Shown here in pieces: positions 1-9,700 of a stretch of 64,000 bases of DNA (position 1 is the first letter of the stretch; the number at the start of each line of letters is the position of its first letter). The notes beneath the pieces are model-generated. The model was not told where the DNA came from. It saw only the letters and a program-made list of their open reading frames with translations, and did not search any database. This DNA is from CCMP332 sp040218795. GTDB taxonomy: Bacteria > Bacteroidota > Bacteroidia > Cytophagales > CCMP332. The stretch is from assembly GCA_040218795.1 (NCBI GenBank), contig JAVJQT010000005.1, positions 558,001 to 622,000 on the forward strand. The letters are read 5' to 3'. Position numbers and translations under genes: made by a program.

Positions 1-40
1 AGAATAATTATATCTAATTTAGGTTAAAACGATTTAAAAC

Positions 41-865
41 TTAATTTACCCTCACATGACTAAATTTTAGAATAGCCACAAAAAAGGTTCCTCCGATAAT
101 ATTTCCAACGGTTGACCAAAACTGAACATTGATATATTCAGCAAACCCGGGGCCATGTCCTGAAAGAAGACCCGTAAGTAATTCCACCGATCCCACTATA
201 CAATGGTGCAATCCTGCAAGTCCGATAATGGCGGTTACCAAAATAACCATGAAGATCCGGCTGAGGGTTTCCTGAGATGAAGTTATTAACCAGCCAAGTA
301 AGCCCATCATCCATCCGGCTAGAATTGCAGAAAATAATATAACATACCAATTATGTGAAGTAAGCTTTTCAGATAATATAGCGAATGATTCAAAGTTAAC
401 GAAGCCTATTTGGGTCCCTATAAAAGTTATTAGAATGGCAGATACCAATCCACCAATAATATTTCCGGCATAAACGATCCCCCATAAAGCCAAAAGGCTT
501 TTAATGCTAACTGAGCCATTTAAAACAGGCAAAATGGCCAATGATGTGTGTTCAGTAAACAATTCGGATCGACCTATTATTACAAATATGAAACCAACGG
601 GATAACACAATGCCAGAGCTAAGGTCATTGATTCATGGCTTAGAGAATCGTAAAACAAAGTGATTACAGAAGCCATTAGCAAAACACTAAATGCAATTTC
701 AAGCCCGGCAGAAAATGAGGAAATAAACAAGCCAAGATTTGACCGATTAAATTCTTTTAAACTTGTGGCTATTTGTTCATCGAGAATTTGATTTATTTCT
801 TTAGGTCGGTCCGGGACAGGACTTAAGTCTTTTTCTCTTGGTTCACCTCTTTTTGTTGCTGCCAT
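41..865 (-). CDS. Formate/nitrite transporter (FNT) family membrane protein, YfdC-like
   Basis: A 274-residue inner-membrane protein. A charged cytosolic N-terminus of about 45 residues (rich in K, E, R and P) is followed by six or so hydrophobic helices. The repeated GN-I-GG motif (NIIGGLVSA, NIIGGTFF) and the segment GLHHCIVGS, at the place of the central-histidine helix of FNT channels, point to the FNT fold. FNT proteins carry small monovalent anions such as formate, nitrite or hydrosulfide; the extended N-terminus and GxxH-VGS pattern fit the poorly characterised YfdC branch, so the substrate is unknown. It is the last gene of a minus-strand group, 3 bases after the YjbR gene. Nothing recognisable lies in bases 1-40 beyond its stop. 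Confidence 0.8.
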   Translation of the reverse strand: MAATKRGEPREKDLSPVPDRPKEINQILDEQIATSLKEFNRSNLGLFISSFSAGLEIAFSVLLMASVITLFYDSLSHESMTLALALCYPVGFIFVIIGRSELFTEHTSLAILPVLNGSVSIKSLLALWGIVYAGNIIGGLVSAILITFIGTQIGFVNFESFAILSEKLTSHNWYVILFSAILAGWMMGLLGWLITSSQETLSRIFMVILVTAIIGLAGLHHCIVGSVELLTGLLSGHGPGFAEYINVQFWSTVGNIIGGTFFVAILKFSHVRVN

Positions 866-868
866 AAA

Positions 869-1216
869 TTAGATTAATCCGGATTGATCTTTTTTAGGAA
901 GACTCTTTACAATTAAAAAATAGGAATGATCAATCAATTCATACATTAATTTATCGGGGACACTGCCATCGGTTAACACAGTATTCCAGTGCGTCTTATT
1001 CATATGATAGCCAGGTGTAATTCCGTAGAAGCGTTCACGTAGATCAATGGATCTTTCCGGCTCGCATTTTAAATTTATACTTTCAAAAAGCTCCACGTCA
1101 GCCAAAGCAAACATTTTGCCCTTGACTTTAAAGACCAGCACATCGGGTCCAAAAGGAAAAGTATCAGTTACGGATTTTTTTCCGAGGCAGTATTCTACAA
1201 AAGCCTCAAAAGTCAT
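869..1216 (-). CDS. MmcQ/YjbR family protein
   Basis: This 115-residue protein has the family marks: an N-terminal pattern around CLGKKSVTDTFPFG, the central FKVKGKMFAL strand pair, and a C-terminal HWNTV segment before DELIDHSY-like residues (here YELIDHSYFLIVKSL). YjbR proteins are small double-wing proteins that resemble CyaY and are often called DNA-binding; no biochemical role is established. Full length for the family. Its ATG shares one base with the stop of the upstream small membrane-protein gene, which suggests translational coupling within an ispG-led operon. Confidence 0.8.
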   Translation of the reverse strand: MTFEAFVEYCLGKKSVTDTFPFGPDVLVFKVKGKMFALADVELFESINLKCEPERSIDLRERFYGITPGYHMNKTHWNTVLTDGSVPDKLMYELIDHSYFLIVKSLPKKDQSGLI

Positions 1217-1389
1217 TAGAAAAAGCGTTTTGCAATTACAAATATGATCCCTACAAGAAACATAATGATTGAAATTTTATTAATCCCGTGCATCATTTTC
1301 AAATTAAAGCTGCTTGGTCTGTTAGGGTCTTTCTTTCTAAAAAAGTAAAACAATACTTCTTTAAACCCAAAATACTCTTTTAATTTCAT
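1216..1389 (-). CDS. Small membrane protein, DUF6728-like
   Basis: A 57-residue protein starting MKLKEYFGFKE. I chose the ATG at 1389 because it overlaps the ispG stop as ATGA, a typical coupled start; an upstream in-frame ATG at 1416 would add nine residues lying wholly inside ispG. The first 37 residues are polar and basic (FFRKKDPNRPSSFNLKMMHG) and the last 20 form one membrane helix. It resembles the Bacteroidota family DUF6728 found next to ispG; no function is known. Position between ispG and a YjbR gene suggests only co-transcription. Confidence 0.65.
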   Translation of the reverse strand: MKLKEYFGFKEVLFYFFRKKDPNRPSSFNLKMMHGINKISIIMFLVGIIFVIAKRFF

Positions 1390-3368
1390 AATTCCTGATT
1401 TTCGGGCTCTCGCCACATACCATCTGATTTTATTATTTCAATAAGTTCGTCCACTGCATTTTCCGAAGGGACACTTCGCTTAATGACCTCTTTGCCTTTG
1501 TACAAAGTAATTTTGCCTTTTCCTGATCCAACATATCCGTAATCGGCATCCGCCATTTCACCCGGGCCATTAACGATACAACCCATAATACCAATTTTAA
1601 CACCCTTGAGATGATCCGTTCTTTTTCTGATCATGGCTGTTGTGTCCTGGAGATCAAAAAGCGTTCTGCCACAGGATGGGCAAGAAATATACTCTGTCTT
1701 GGACATTCTTGTACGCGTAGCCTGCAAAACACCAAAGGCAGTTTGATTCGCCAATTTTGCCAATTTCAGGTTTTCACTTCTGGAATTCTCATCGGATATT
1801 AATTTTAAACTTATTCCATCACCAAAGCCATCAACAAATAGCCCACCCGTATCTGTAGAGGAGTACAATCTGAAATCGTCGGAATTCAAAGCCCCATAAT
1901 CGGAAAATATCAGGACAGGAGAATTGATATTTCTATTTTGTAATTCCAGAAATGCCGCTCTAAGCTCAGGGTATCTATGATTGGTTTTAGCCGATAACAT
2001 GAAAACAATGTTTTCTTCCAAAATGTCTTCAATTCCCTCAGATAAAATATCATCAATGGAAATTTTAATAAAATTCAAATGCTTATGTGAATCTGAATTC
2101 CCCCAATCGCTTAAATCAAATAGTGGATATGCTGTTGATTGATCTTCCAGCGAAGTCCAGATTTCAGAATCCACGATTTCCCGAACTCCATTTGGGAGCA
2201 TAAAGTCAATTTTATTTTTTCCTGTATAAACATAATCAGCACCCTGATCGCTCATATTCCATTTATCCGTTAGGGAAAAATAATGATGTCCTATTACATT
2301 TAAATCCTCCATTTTAAGATCGGGAATATGACTTAAATCGGCCACAACCCTTGGAAAATTTTTATTTCCAAAGTTTGCTACTTCTATACTATTCCTTTTT
2401 ATATACTCAAACGGGGTATAAGCATCCAAATTAATTTCTGGCAGTTTCGCATGTCCCGGTCTTTTAAGATAGCGTTCGACAAGTCTGTTGCATACAGGGA
2501 TTTCAGCTTCCGGTTCCTCTGTCAATGACACTCTTATGGTATCTCCGAGTCCATCTTCCATTAAGGTGCCTATTCCCACTGCAGACTTTATTCTTCCGTC
2601 TTCCCCATCACCCGCTTCAGTTACTCCAAGATGTAAAGGATAAGGTTGTAAGTTTTCTTCTTCGAGTTTTTGAACCAATAATCTATAAGCCTGGACCATC
2701 ACTTGTGGATTGCTCGCTTTCATTGAAATCACGATGTCATAATAATCCATGTCCTCACAGATTCTTATAAACTCCAATGCGGATTCTACCATTCCCAGGG
2801 GCGTATCCCCATATCGGCTCATGATGCGGTCTGAAAGTGAACCGTGATTGGTACCAATTCTCATGGCCGTATTATTTTCCTTACAGATTTTGACCAGTGG
2901 TTCGAATTTTTGTCTTATTCGTTGTAATTCTTCATTGTAGCTTTCATCCGTATATTCTATAGCCTCAAATTTTTTCTTATCTGCATAATTGCCCGGATTG
3001 ACCCTAACCTTTTCAACAATCTTTGCCGCTAATTCAGCTGCATTTGGAGTGAAGTGGATATCTGCCACCAATGGTGTATCATATCCCCTTTTCCTTAAGC
3101 CCTCTTTAATGTTCCTAAGGTTTTCTGCATCTTTTAAACTCGGTGCTGTAATTCTTACAATTTCACAGCCTGCGTCTATCATTCTTATACTCTGCTCAAT
3201 GGAGCCCTGAGTATCCATGGTGTCAACCGTTGTCATTGATTGTACTCTAATAGGATTAGAACCTCCAATTCCGATACTACCAATCATCACCTCCCTGGTT
3301 GGTCTTCTTTTATAGGATAGAATATCCTCGCAATATTTTTTTAAATCCTTGATTTCAGCACTAATCAT
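1386..3368 (-). CDS. ispG: 4-hydroxy-3-methylbut-2-enyl-diphosphate synthase (GcpE/IspG), long form
   Basis: IspG makes HMBPP from methylerythritol cyclodiphosphate in the penultimate step of the MEP isoprenoid pathway, using a [4Fe-4S] cluster. The 660 residues split into an N-terminal TIM barrel (about 20-300, with SIGIGGSNPIRVQSMTT and KVRVNPGNYADKK), an inserted domain of about 250 residues (roughly 300-550), and a C-terminal reductase-like domain with cluster ligands C563 and C566 (CPSCGR), C597 (GIMGCIVNGPGE) and probably E604. Escherichia coli IspG is about 370 residues; the insertion is typical of Bacteroidota, chlamydiae and plants. First gene of a minus-strand operon with the DUF6728-like, YjbR and FNT genes. 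Confidence 0.97.
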   Translation of the reverse strand: MISAEIKDLKKYCEDILSYKRRPTREVMIGSIGIGGSNPIRVQSMTTVDTMDTQGSIEQSIRMIDAGCEIVRITAPSLKDAENLRNIKEGLRKRGYDTPLVADIHFTPNAAELAAKIVEKVRVNPGNYADKKKFEAIEYTDESYNEELQRIRQKFEPLVKICKENNTAMRIGTNHGSLSDRIMSRYGDTPLGMVESALEFIRICEDMDYYDIVISMKASNPQVMVQAYRLLVQKLEEENLQPYPLHLGVTEAGDGEDGRIKSAVGIGTLMEDGLGDTIRVSLTEEPEAEIPVCNRLVERYLKRPGHAKLPEINLDAYTPFEYIKRNSIEVANFGNKNFPRVVADLSHIPDLKMEDLNVIGHHYFSLTDKWNMSDQGADYVYTGKNKIDFMLPNGVREIVDSEIWTSLEDQSTAYPLFDLSDWGNSDSHKHLNFIKISIDDILSEGIEDILEENIVFMLSAKTNHRYPELRAAFLELQNRNINSPVLIFSDYGALNSDDFRLYSSTDTGGLFVDGFGDGISLKLISDENSRSENLKLAKLANQTAFGVLQATRTRMSKTEYISCPSCGRTLFDLQDTTAMIRKRTDHLKGVKIGIMGCIVNGPGEMADADYGYVGSGKGKITLYKGKEVIKRSVPSENAVDELIEIIKSDGMWREPENQEL

Positions 3369-3403
3369 TTCTGTGATTAATTTAGCATAAAGATAAGCTT
3401 CAT

Positions 3404-4108
3404 TTAAATGTCGCCCAATTGAGGTCTAACGATTAATTCTTCAATAACGGTATTTTCTGATAAACTGAATGCTGACCATATTGTTTCCGCAATGTCGGAA
3501 GATTTAATAAAACGCGATTCGGGCAAATCCGCTTCTTCCCAGCTGCTTGTATAGGTTGCGCCCGGTAAAACGGCTGAAACGCGAATTCCAATTTCCTTTA
3601 ATTCTTCTCTTAACACTTTACTAAAACCAAGCATTGCATGTTTGGAAATACAATAGGAACCGCCATTTAAATAGGGCATGATACTAGCTGTAGAGCAAAT
3701 ATTAAAAATATAGGCCCCTTTTTTATTTTTCATTGAATCAATGATATAACGGCTCAAATAATAAGCGCTATAAGTATTGATAGACATCATTTTTTCAAGG
3801 GAGCCGTCTTCTTCTTCTGTGATCTTGCCTGGAATGAAAACCCCGGCATTGTTCACCAGAATATGAATGTCACTATTCCATTTTAAAACATTAGTGGCAA
3901 ACTGCTGAAGTACGTTTTTATCTGAAACATCTACTTTTTGTACATATACTTTATTTTTGTATTGTTTTTCGATGCTAGTCTTTAAATGTATTAAGTCCTT
4001 CTCATTTCTGGAACAGGTAGCTATATCAAAGCCCTCAGATGAAAATTTTTCTATAATTGCCTTACCAATTCCTTTGGTTCCTCCTGTGACTATCGCAACT
4101 TTAGACAT
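3404..4108 (-). CDS. SDR family NAD(P)-dependent oxidoreductase
   Basis: A 234-residue classical short-chain dehydrogenase. Visible marks are the cofactor motif TGGTKGIG near residue 9, the NNAG motif near residue 87, a serine in NICSTAS followed by the catalytic Y-x3-K (YCISK), and the PG motif after the active site (LPGATYTSSW). The substrate cannot be told from sequence. It lies 35 bases upstream of ispG on the same strand and may share its transcript, and it is divergent from mlaE across an 87-base gap. Confidence 0.88.
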   Translation of the reverse strand: MSKVAIVTGGTKGIGKAIIEKFSSEGFDIATCSRNEKDLIHLKTSIEKQYKNKVYVQKVDVSDKNVLQQFATNVLKWNSDIHILVNNAGVFIPGKITEEEDGSLEKMMSINTYSAYYLSRYIIDSMKNKKGAYIFNICSTASIMPYLNGGSYCISKHAMLGFSKVLREELKEIGIRVSAVLPGATYTSSWEEADLPESRFIKSSDIAETIWSAFSLSENTVIEELIVRPQLGDI

Positions 4109-4168
4109 ATATTGGAAATGATTTACGTTAATAAAAGAATCTAAAACAAATAAAGTTCAGCAGCTTTA

Positions 4169-4176
4169 TAAATTTG
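4169..4176 (+). promoter_or_regulatory. Candidate -7 box for mlaE
   Basis: The octamer TAAATTTG matches the Bacteroidota -7 consensus TAnnTTTG and ends 19 bases before the mlaE ATG. No clear TTTG-type -33 box is seen at 19-21 bases upstream, so the call is tentative. Confidence 0.4.
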
Positions 4177-4195
4177 CGATAAATCTAATACAAAT

Positions 4196-4930
4196 ATGGG
4201 CCAACTCGGAAGGTATTTTATATTCCTGTACAATATGTTCACCAACAGAGAAAATTTTGGTGTATATGTAAAAATGGTGGTAAATGAATGCTATCAGATA
4301 GGTGTAAATTCTGTTTTCATTTTTGTGTTGGTTTCAACTTTTATGGGCGCGGTAACTGTTGTTCAAACAGCGCATAATCTCATAAGCCCGCTTATTCCCG
4401 ATTATGTCATTGCATTGGTAACGAGAGATATGGCTATTCTCGAAATGTCACCTACCATTATGGCCATAGTTTTTGCCGGTAAGGTGGGCTCCAATATATC
4501 AAGTGAGCTGGGAACGATGAGAATTTCCGAACAGATAGACGCCATCGAGGTAATGGGAATAAATGCAACCTCCTATTTGGTCTTGCCTAAAGTAATTGCT
4601 TCACTTATAGTTTACCCTATGCTTGTAATTCTCAGTGGCGGATTGCTATTGCTTGGAGGTTATTTTGCAGGTATAATGACAGGCGTCATAACACCACATG
4701 AATACGCTTATGGATTAAGAGCAGATTTTATTCCATTCAATGTAAGTTTTGCTTTGATCAAATCCTTTGCTTTTGCATTCCTCGTTTCATCGATTTCAGC
4801 ATTTTGGGGTTTTCATACCCGAGGAGGTGCGCTTGAGGTAGGTATTGCATCTACAGGGGCTGTAACCTCAAGTTGTATTGCAATTTTGATTGCAGATTAT
4901 CTTTTGGCTCAATTACTATTGGTATTCTGA
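4196..4930 (+). CDS. mlaE: MlaE-family ABC transporter permease
   Basis: A 244-residue permease of the MlaE/YrbE family, the membrane part of the MCE-type ABC system that moves phospholipids between the outer and inner membranes. Five or six hydrophobic helices are visible, and the family hallmarks are present: the VAGKVGS-type segment (here FAGKVGSNISSELGTMRISEQIDAIEV split over two loops), MGI-A, and a C-terminal FWGFHTRGGALEVG. It starts a plus-strand operon and its stop overlaps the mlaF start as TGATG. No MlaD (MCE-domain) gene follows here, so that partner would have to be encoded elsewhere. Confidence 0.93.
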   Translation: MGQLGRYFIFLYNMFTNRENFGVYVKMVVNECYQIGVNSVFIFVLVSTFMGAVTVVQTAHNLISPLIPDYVIALVTRDMAILEMSPTIMAIVFAGKVGSNISSELGTMRISEQIDAIEVMGINATSYLVLPKVIASLIVYPMLVILSGGLLLLGGYFAGIMTGVITPHEYAYGLRADFIPFNVSFALIKSFAFAFLVSSISAFWGFHTRGGALEVGIASTGAVTSSCIAILIADYLLAQLLLVF

Positions 4931-5685
4931 TGATAGAATTTAAGAATATAGAAAAAAGTTTTGGAGAAAAAGATGTGTTAAAAGGCGTGAGTGGCACCTT
5001 TTCTCAGGGAATGGTCAATCAAATCATTGGCGCCTCGGGTACCGGAAAAAGTGTTTTATTGAAGTGTATAGTAGGTCTTATCTCTCCTGATGTTGGAGAA
5101 GTATATTACAATGAGCGCGATTTTATCCGAGGCAACAGAGATACACAAAAGGCCATTCGGCGAGAAATTGGTATGCTTTTTCAGGGCTCGGCGCTCTTTG
5201 ATTCCAAATCAGTTGAAGAAAATATCAAATTTCCGATGGATATGCTCACCAAAATGAGTATTGATGAAAAACAAGACAGGGTAAATACCTGTTTGAAACT
5301 TGTTGGATTGGAAAATTCAAATAGTAAAATGCCATCAGAACTCAGTGGAGGAATGAAAAAAAGAGTGGGTATTGCTAGAGCCATAGCACTCAATTCAAAA
5401 TACCTATTTTGCGATGAACCAAATTCAGGCCTCGATCCCCAAACTTCAATAACCATTGATAATTTAATTAAGGAAATAACTGAAGAATTCAATACTACCA
5501 CCATTGTAGTTACCCATGATATGAATTCTGTAGTGGAAATAGGTGATTATATCATGTTTTTGCATGAAGGATATAAAAAATGGGAAGGCTCAAAAGACGA
5601 AATAATGCATTCCGAGCAGCCTGAACTTTTGGATTTTATAATGAGTAGTAAATTAGTTAGAGAAGCAAAAAAACATTGGCACTAA
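4930..5685 (+). CDS. mlaF: MlaF-family ABC transporter ATP-binding protein
   Basis: The ATPase partner of MlaE. It shows Walker A (GASGTGKSVLLK), Q-loop (MLFQGSALFDS), the signature LSGGMKKRVGIARA, Walker B (YLFCDEPNSGLDP) and the switch histidine (VTHDM). The start is set at 4930 because the ATG overlaps the mlaE stop and gives the usual N-terminus MIEFKNIEKSF; the longer frame from 4873 would only add residues read through mlaE. The 251-residue length is normal. It ends 10 bases inside the next gene. Confidence 0.94.
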   Translation: MIEFKNIEKSFGEKDVLKGVSGTFSQGMVNQIIGASGTGKSVLLKCIVGLISPDVGEVYYNERDFIRGNRDTQKAIRREIGMLFQGSALFDSKSVEENIKFPMDMLTKMSIDEKQDRVNTCLKLVGLENSNSKMPSELSGGMKKRVGIARAIALNSKYLFCDEPNSGLDPQTSITIDNLIKEITEEFNTTTIVVTHDMNSVVEIGDYIMFLHEGYKKWEGSKDEIMHSEQPELLDFIMSSKLVREAKKHWH

Positions 5686-6785
5686 GACTGTTTTTACTCT
5701 TTGTCATTTCGATCACACGACTACATGCACAGTCTGTTTATAATGATGACATAGAAAACAGACATCCCCTTAAGATTAATGACAAGCCCTACATTTCACA
5801 TACAGAGGAATGTACAGTCCAAAAAGAGTGTTTAAATATTGCACTAACGGATCAATGCCTGATTTATCATAATGATCAATGGTTTGAATTCACCACTCTG
5901 GATTCCGGTGATTATTATATCAATATTCGAAATCAGGAATGCCGAGATGTGCGGGGTGTTCAGGCTGTAATAATTGATGGAGAGCCCTGTATACCTGAAT
6001 CCTATGAAATTTTAGATTGTGTTTCCAACGGCCATCAGGATGACATGTATATAAAATTGAACCTTAGTGCAAACAAAACCTACTTAATGATTATCGATGG
6101 CTATCTTCATGATTATTGCTATTTTGATATTGATGTAAGCACAGACCCTCCAATTTTTGCCTTACTTCCAGACAAGACTACCTATAGCGATACCATTTTT
6201 ACTCAAAACCCCATTGTACAGTTTCAATGGACTATGGATACTTTTGAAGCTGAACAAATGCAGGAATATCGGATTATAAGAAGACACAGTTCAGAAAAAA
6301 AATCAAAAATAGTATGGTCCACGCCAAACTTGAGAAATTCATTTGGAGAACCTTTTGTAGAATTCAATAAGTACGACACTCTTGATGAGAATCTGGAGGG
6401 TTCATATTTTTATAAAATCTCCGGAATGAGACAGGATTCAAGCCAGCTTTTAATTCAAGATGTTTTAGTCGTTTATAAAGCTAAAGATACCTACTACGAT
6501 CCTGCTCATGACTATATTCAATTTGAATTGCCAAAATCCAAGAGAAAAACACCCTATTCAATTGTGATAAGAGATGCAAAAACAAATGTGAAGCTCGATG
6601 AAAAAAGAATCGAATACGATAAACTTTTTAGCAACATCAAACTGGATATTAAAAGCTATAGGACAGGTGGAATATTGGAGTTTAAAATTGAAATAAATAA
6701 CCTGAATAGCGGTGAGTTAAAAATCCTCGAATTCAAAAAACCGCATAAGTTTTTGAAAAAAACCAAAGTCCCAGAATTGTTTTAA
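5676..6785 (+). CDS. Secreted protein of unknown function, Cys-rich N-terminal domain
   Basis: I do not recognise this 369-residue protein. It begins at a TTG codon inside the end of mlaF and opens with a signal peptide (hydrophobic to about residue 18, then HAQS). Residues 25-155 form a beta-rich domain with about ten cysteines (for example EECTVQKEC, QEC, GEPCIPE, LDC, YCYFD), consistent with disulfides in the periplasm. The rest is beta-rich with fibronectin-like spacing and no cysteines. Translational overlap with mlaF suggests a role at the envelope, but this is inference. Its 3' end overlaps the convergent histidine kinase gene by four bases. Confidence 0.7.
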   Translation: MALRLFLLFVISITRLHAQSVYNDDIENRHPLKINDKPYISHTEECTVQKECLNIALTDQCLIYHNDQWFEFTTLDSGDYYINIRNQECRDVRGVQAVIIDGEPCIPESYEILDCVSNGHQDDMYIKLNLSANKTYLMIIDGYLHDYCYFDIDVSTDPPIFALLPDKTTYSDTIFTQNPIVQFQWTMDTFEAEQMQEYRIIRRHSSEKKSKIVWSTPNLRNSFGEPFVEFNKYDTLDENLEGSYFYKISGMRQDSSQLLIQDVLVVYKAKDTYYDPAHDYIQFELPKSKRKTPYSIVIRDAKTNVKLDEKRIEYDKLFSNIKLDIKSYRTGGILEFKIEINNLNSGELKILEFKKPHKFLKKTKVPELF

Positions 6786-9700
6786 TCATTGATAAGTGGC
6801 AATTCAATTAAGAACTCAGTACCCGAAGCATCGCTTTTAAAAGAAATCTGCCCATTGGCTGATTCTATTGTTTTCTTTGCCAAAGCCAATCCAATTCCTG
6901 TTCCACTACTTTTAGTACTGAAATGAGGTATGAAAATTCGCTCTTCCAAATCTTTATCAATTCCAATGCCATTATCCTTAATGCGAATTTGCGCCATTTT
7001 TCCCTGAGCATTTAGAGAAATATTTATTTCAGGATTGATTCCTTCTTCGACGCTTTGAATTCCATTGAGAATAATATTTCCAATGGATCGACTAAGCATA
7101 TTCTCATCTGCATAGGTCAGCAATTGTTTTTGTGGTATTTCAAGATTTAATTCTATATCCTTTTTACCCAAATAAATATTGGATGCCAATTGAATGACCT
7201 CATTGATATTTACCTTTTCATTTTTGGGGTTTGGCATTCTGGCAAATTCAGAAAAAGATGATGCAATTTCTGACAAGGTGTCTACCTGATGTAATAGAGA
7301 ATTTAGGGTTTGACTTAATTTTTGCTCTTCCGGTATATTGAGATTCTGTTGTCTGATTAATTGTTGAAGCCTCAAGCGCATAGGCGTCAAAGGATTTTTA
7401 ATTTCATGAGCGACCTGTTGTGCCATTTCCTTCCATGCGGCTTCTTTCTCAGTTCTGGCCAGGGCATTTCTACTTTCATTGAGCTTGTCAATCATATCAT
7501 TGTATGAATTTACGAGTTGCCCGATTTCATCTTTGGTATTCCATTCCAAAGGTTCGTTTTTATTCTCAAAAGAGGTGATTTTTATTTTTTCAGATAAACG
7601 CAATACCGGGATCATTAACCAATCGGTCAGTTTATTTGAAAAGACAATGAATACGATAAAGGTCAATACAAAGATATTGATGACTGTGCTCAAAAGTTGA
7701 ATAAAGCGGGTTTCAAGCTCTTCTCTTGACTCATAAAATGGCACACCTAATATGCCTATTTTTTGTTGATTAAGATCTTCAAGCGCGGCATAGGCTATTT
7801 TGTATTCAAAATCATTTATTTGATTTTCTCGGATTAGGAAGTCTTCTTTGTTTTGAACAAAGTGATAATATGCACCAGGTTCAATCAGGCGATTGGTTAT
7901 TCCTCTTTCCCAGAGTATTTCCTTCGAACTGCTGTTCAAGGTTCCATCGAGGTCATAAATGAAATAATCAAGAGAAAAGACGCCAGCAGCTTTTGAAGCT
8001 CTTTCTAAAAATACGCGTTTTGGTATAAGCCCATTTTTATAATCGAGAAATGGTATTTCAATTCCTTCGGAAATCACACGAACCTTTTCAAGATAATTGG
8101 ATTCTACATTATCTCGGTCATTGTCATTCATAAATTTTAGGACAGCCAATGAGACAATGATCATAGGTAGTAAAAATGCCATATTCATAAAGAATTGAAT
8201 CTTTTGCCGGAATGGAAGTTCTTTTAGCTGGTAATTATTTTCCTTAATAATCCAGTAAAGACAAATTGTTAGGAAACTCAAGACCATAAAAACTATGGAA
8301 AAACTGGATATAATTGGCGCTTCGGATTTATTTTTAGAAATAACAAAATAATGGTCATTGCTTTCTATTAAAAATACCTTGTTTCCTTTGCTTTCTATGA
8401 ATCGCCTTTCACCATTTTTTAAATTTTTTATCATTAAATCAACTTCTTCATTTAGGTCAAATTCAAGTTTTAATTTTTCAAAATCAGTTTTTGGATACTT
8501 GTCAATTTTGAACTTGTTATCTATTACATCGCGGTATTTTTTATCAACCAAAAGTTTTGGGAATATGCTATTAGGACTTGACTTATCTCTGAATACTTCA
8601 ATCAGAATATGCCCTATGCGTTTCGAATCATTCATTAATTCAATGTGAATAAAATAGTCATTGGTTTTACTTTCATTGTCCGGTTCAATAAAATACACCA
8701 TTTCAGATACCCGTCGCTCCTGTCTTAAGTAATTACTTTTAAAGTAAAAGAGATTTCTATAACCTGATTGGGGTTCAAGATTATCTCCATTAGAATTTAA
8801 AAAGTCAATGTTCACCTCAAAAGGGTCAAAATATGAATCGAGATATACCTTTTTAACTTTTTGAATAATAATATCCCTGGAAGTCATAGGATTTGAAAAT
8901 GCAATGTAAATGAGCTTGTCGTTTGAGATTTTTTTAGCTGCTTTTGTCAAAAGACTTTTCTCGATTTCAAATTGAGTTTCCAATGCCCTGTCTGCAAAAC
9001 GCTGTATTTGCTTATTCTCTTTTTTATCATTTCCGTAAGCAGTTGTTTCTGTAATAAAAAAAGACACTAAAAATATTGCGGTAATTAAATAGGCAATATT
9101 AGTTTGGAAAGATGCTTTTCGAATTTTTCGAAAATTCAAAACCCATATAGAATAAATTAAAGCCAAAATCAGATAGGCAAAATACCATTCATTATTTATC
9201 AGACCTTCAAATAGAAAAAAAGATAATGCCAATATTCCAATCAGGTAAATGTCATAGCCGGACTCGGATGTATCCCTTGTATTTAATATCAGGCTACTAA
9301 CTGCGATAAAAAACACAAGACTCATTCCAAATAGCCCGAGGTAGGCATCCAGTGTTTTCCATTCAAAGCGAACAAAATTTATAAGGTCAAGGTCAAAACT
9401 CTCTTTATCAAAAATTTCTATCCAGTAGGATTTTGAAAAGGAATAAACAAGGATAATTCCAAGCGGAATAATCCATTTTTTGTTCTTAGTAAAAAAGGAT
9501 GGTGCCTTAAGTAAGAGCAATGCCATTGATAAAAAGAAAGCCAGTAAATAGGGATAAACAACAAAGAATATTGAATCGGGTTCAGGATTAAGTAGAAACC
9601 TCCTTGAATATTCATAAAGCAGAATTAACAAAAGAACAATCAGCGAGAACAAACCAAGATTTTTTCTTCTTTCGGGAGAAATTATTTCAGCTGAAGTCCT

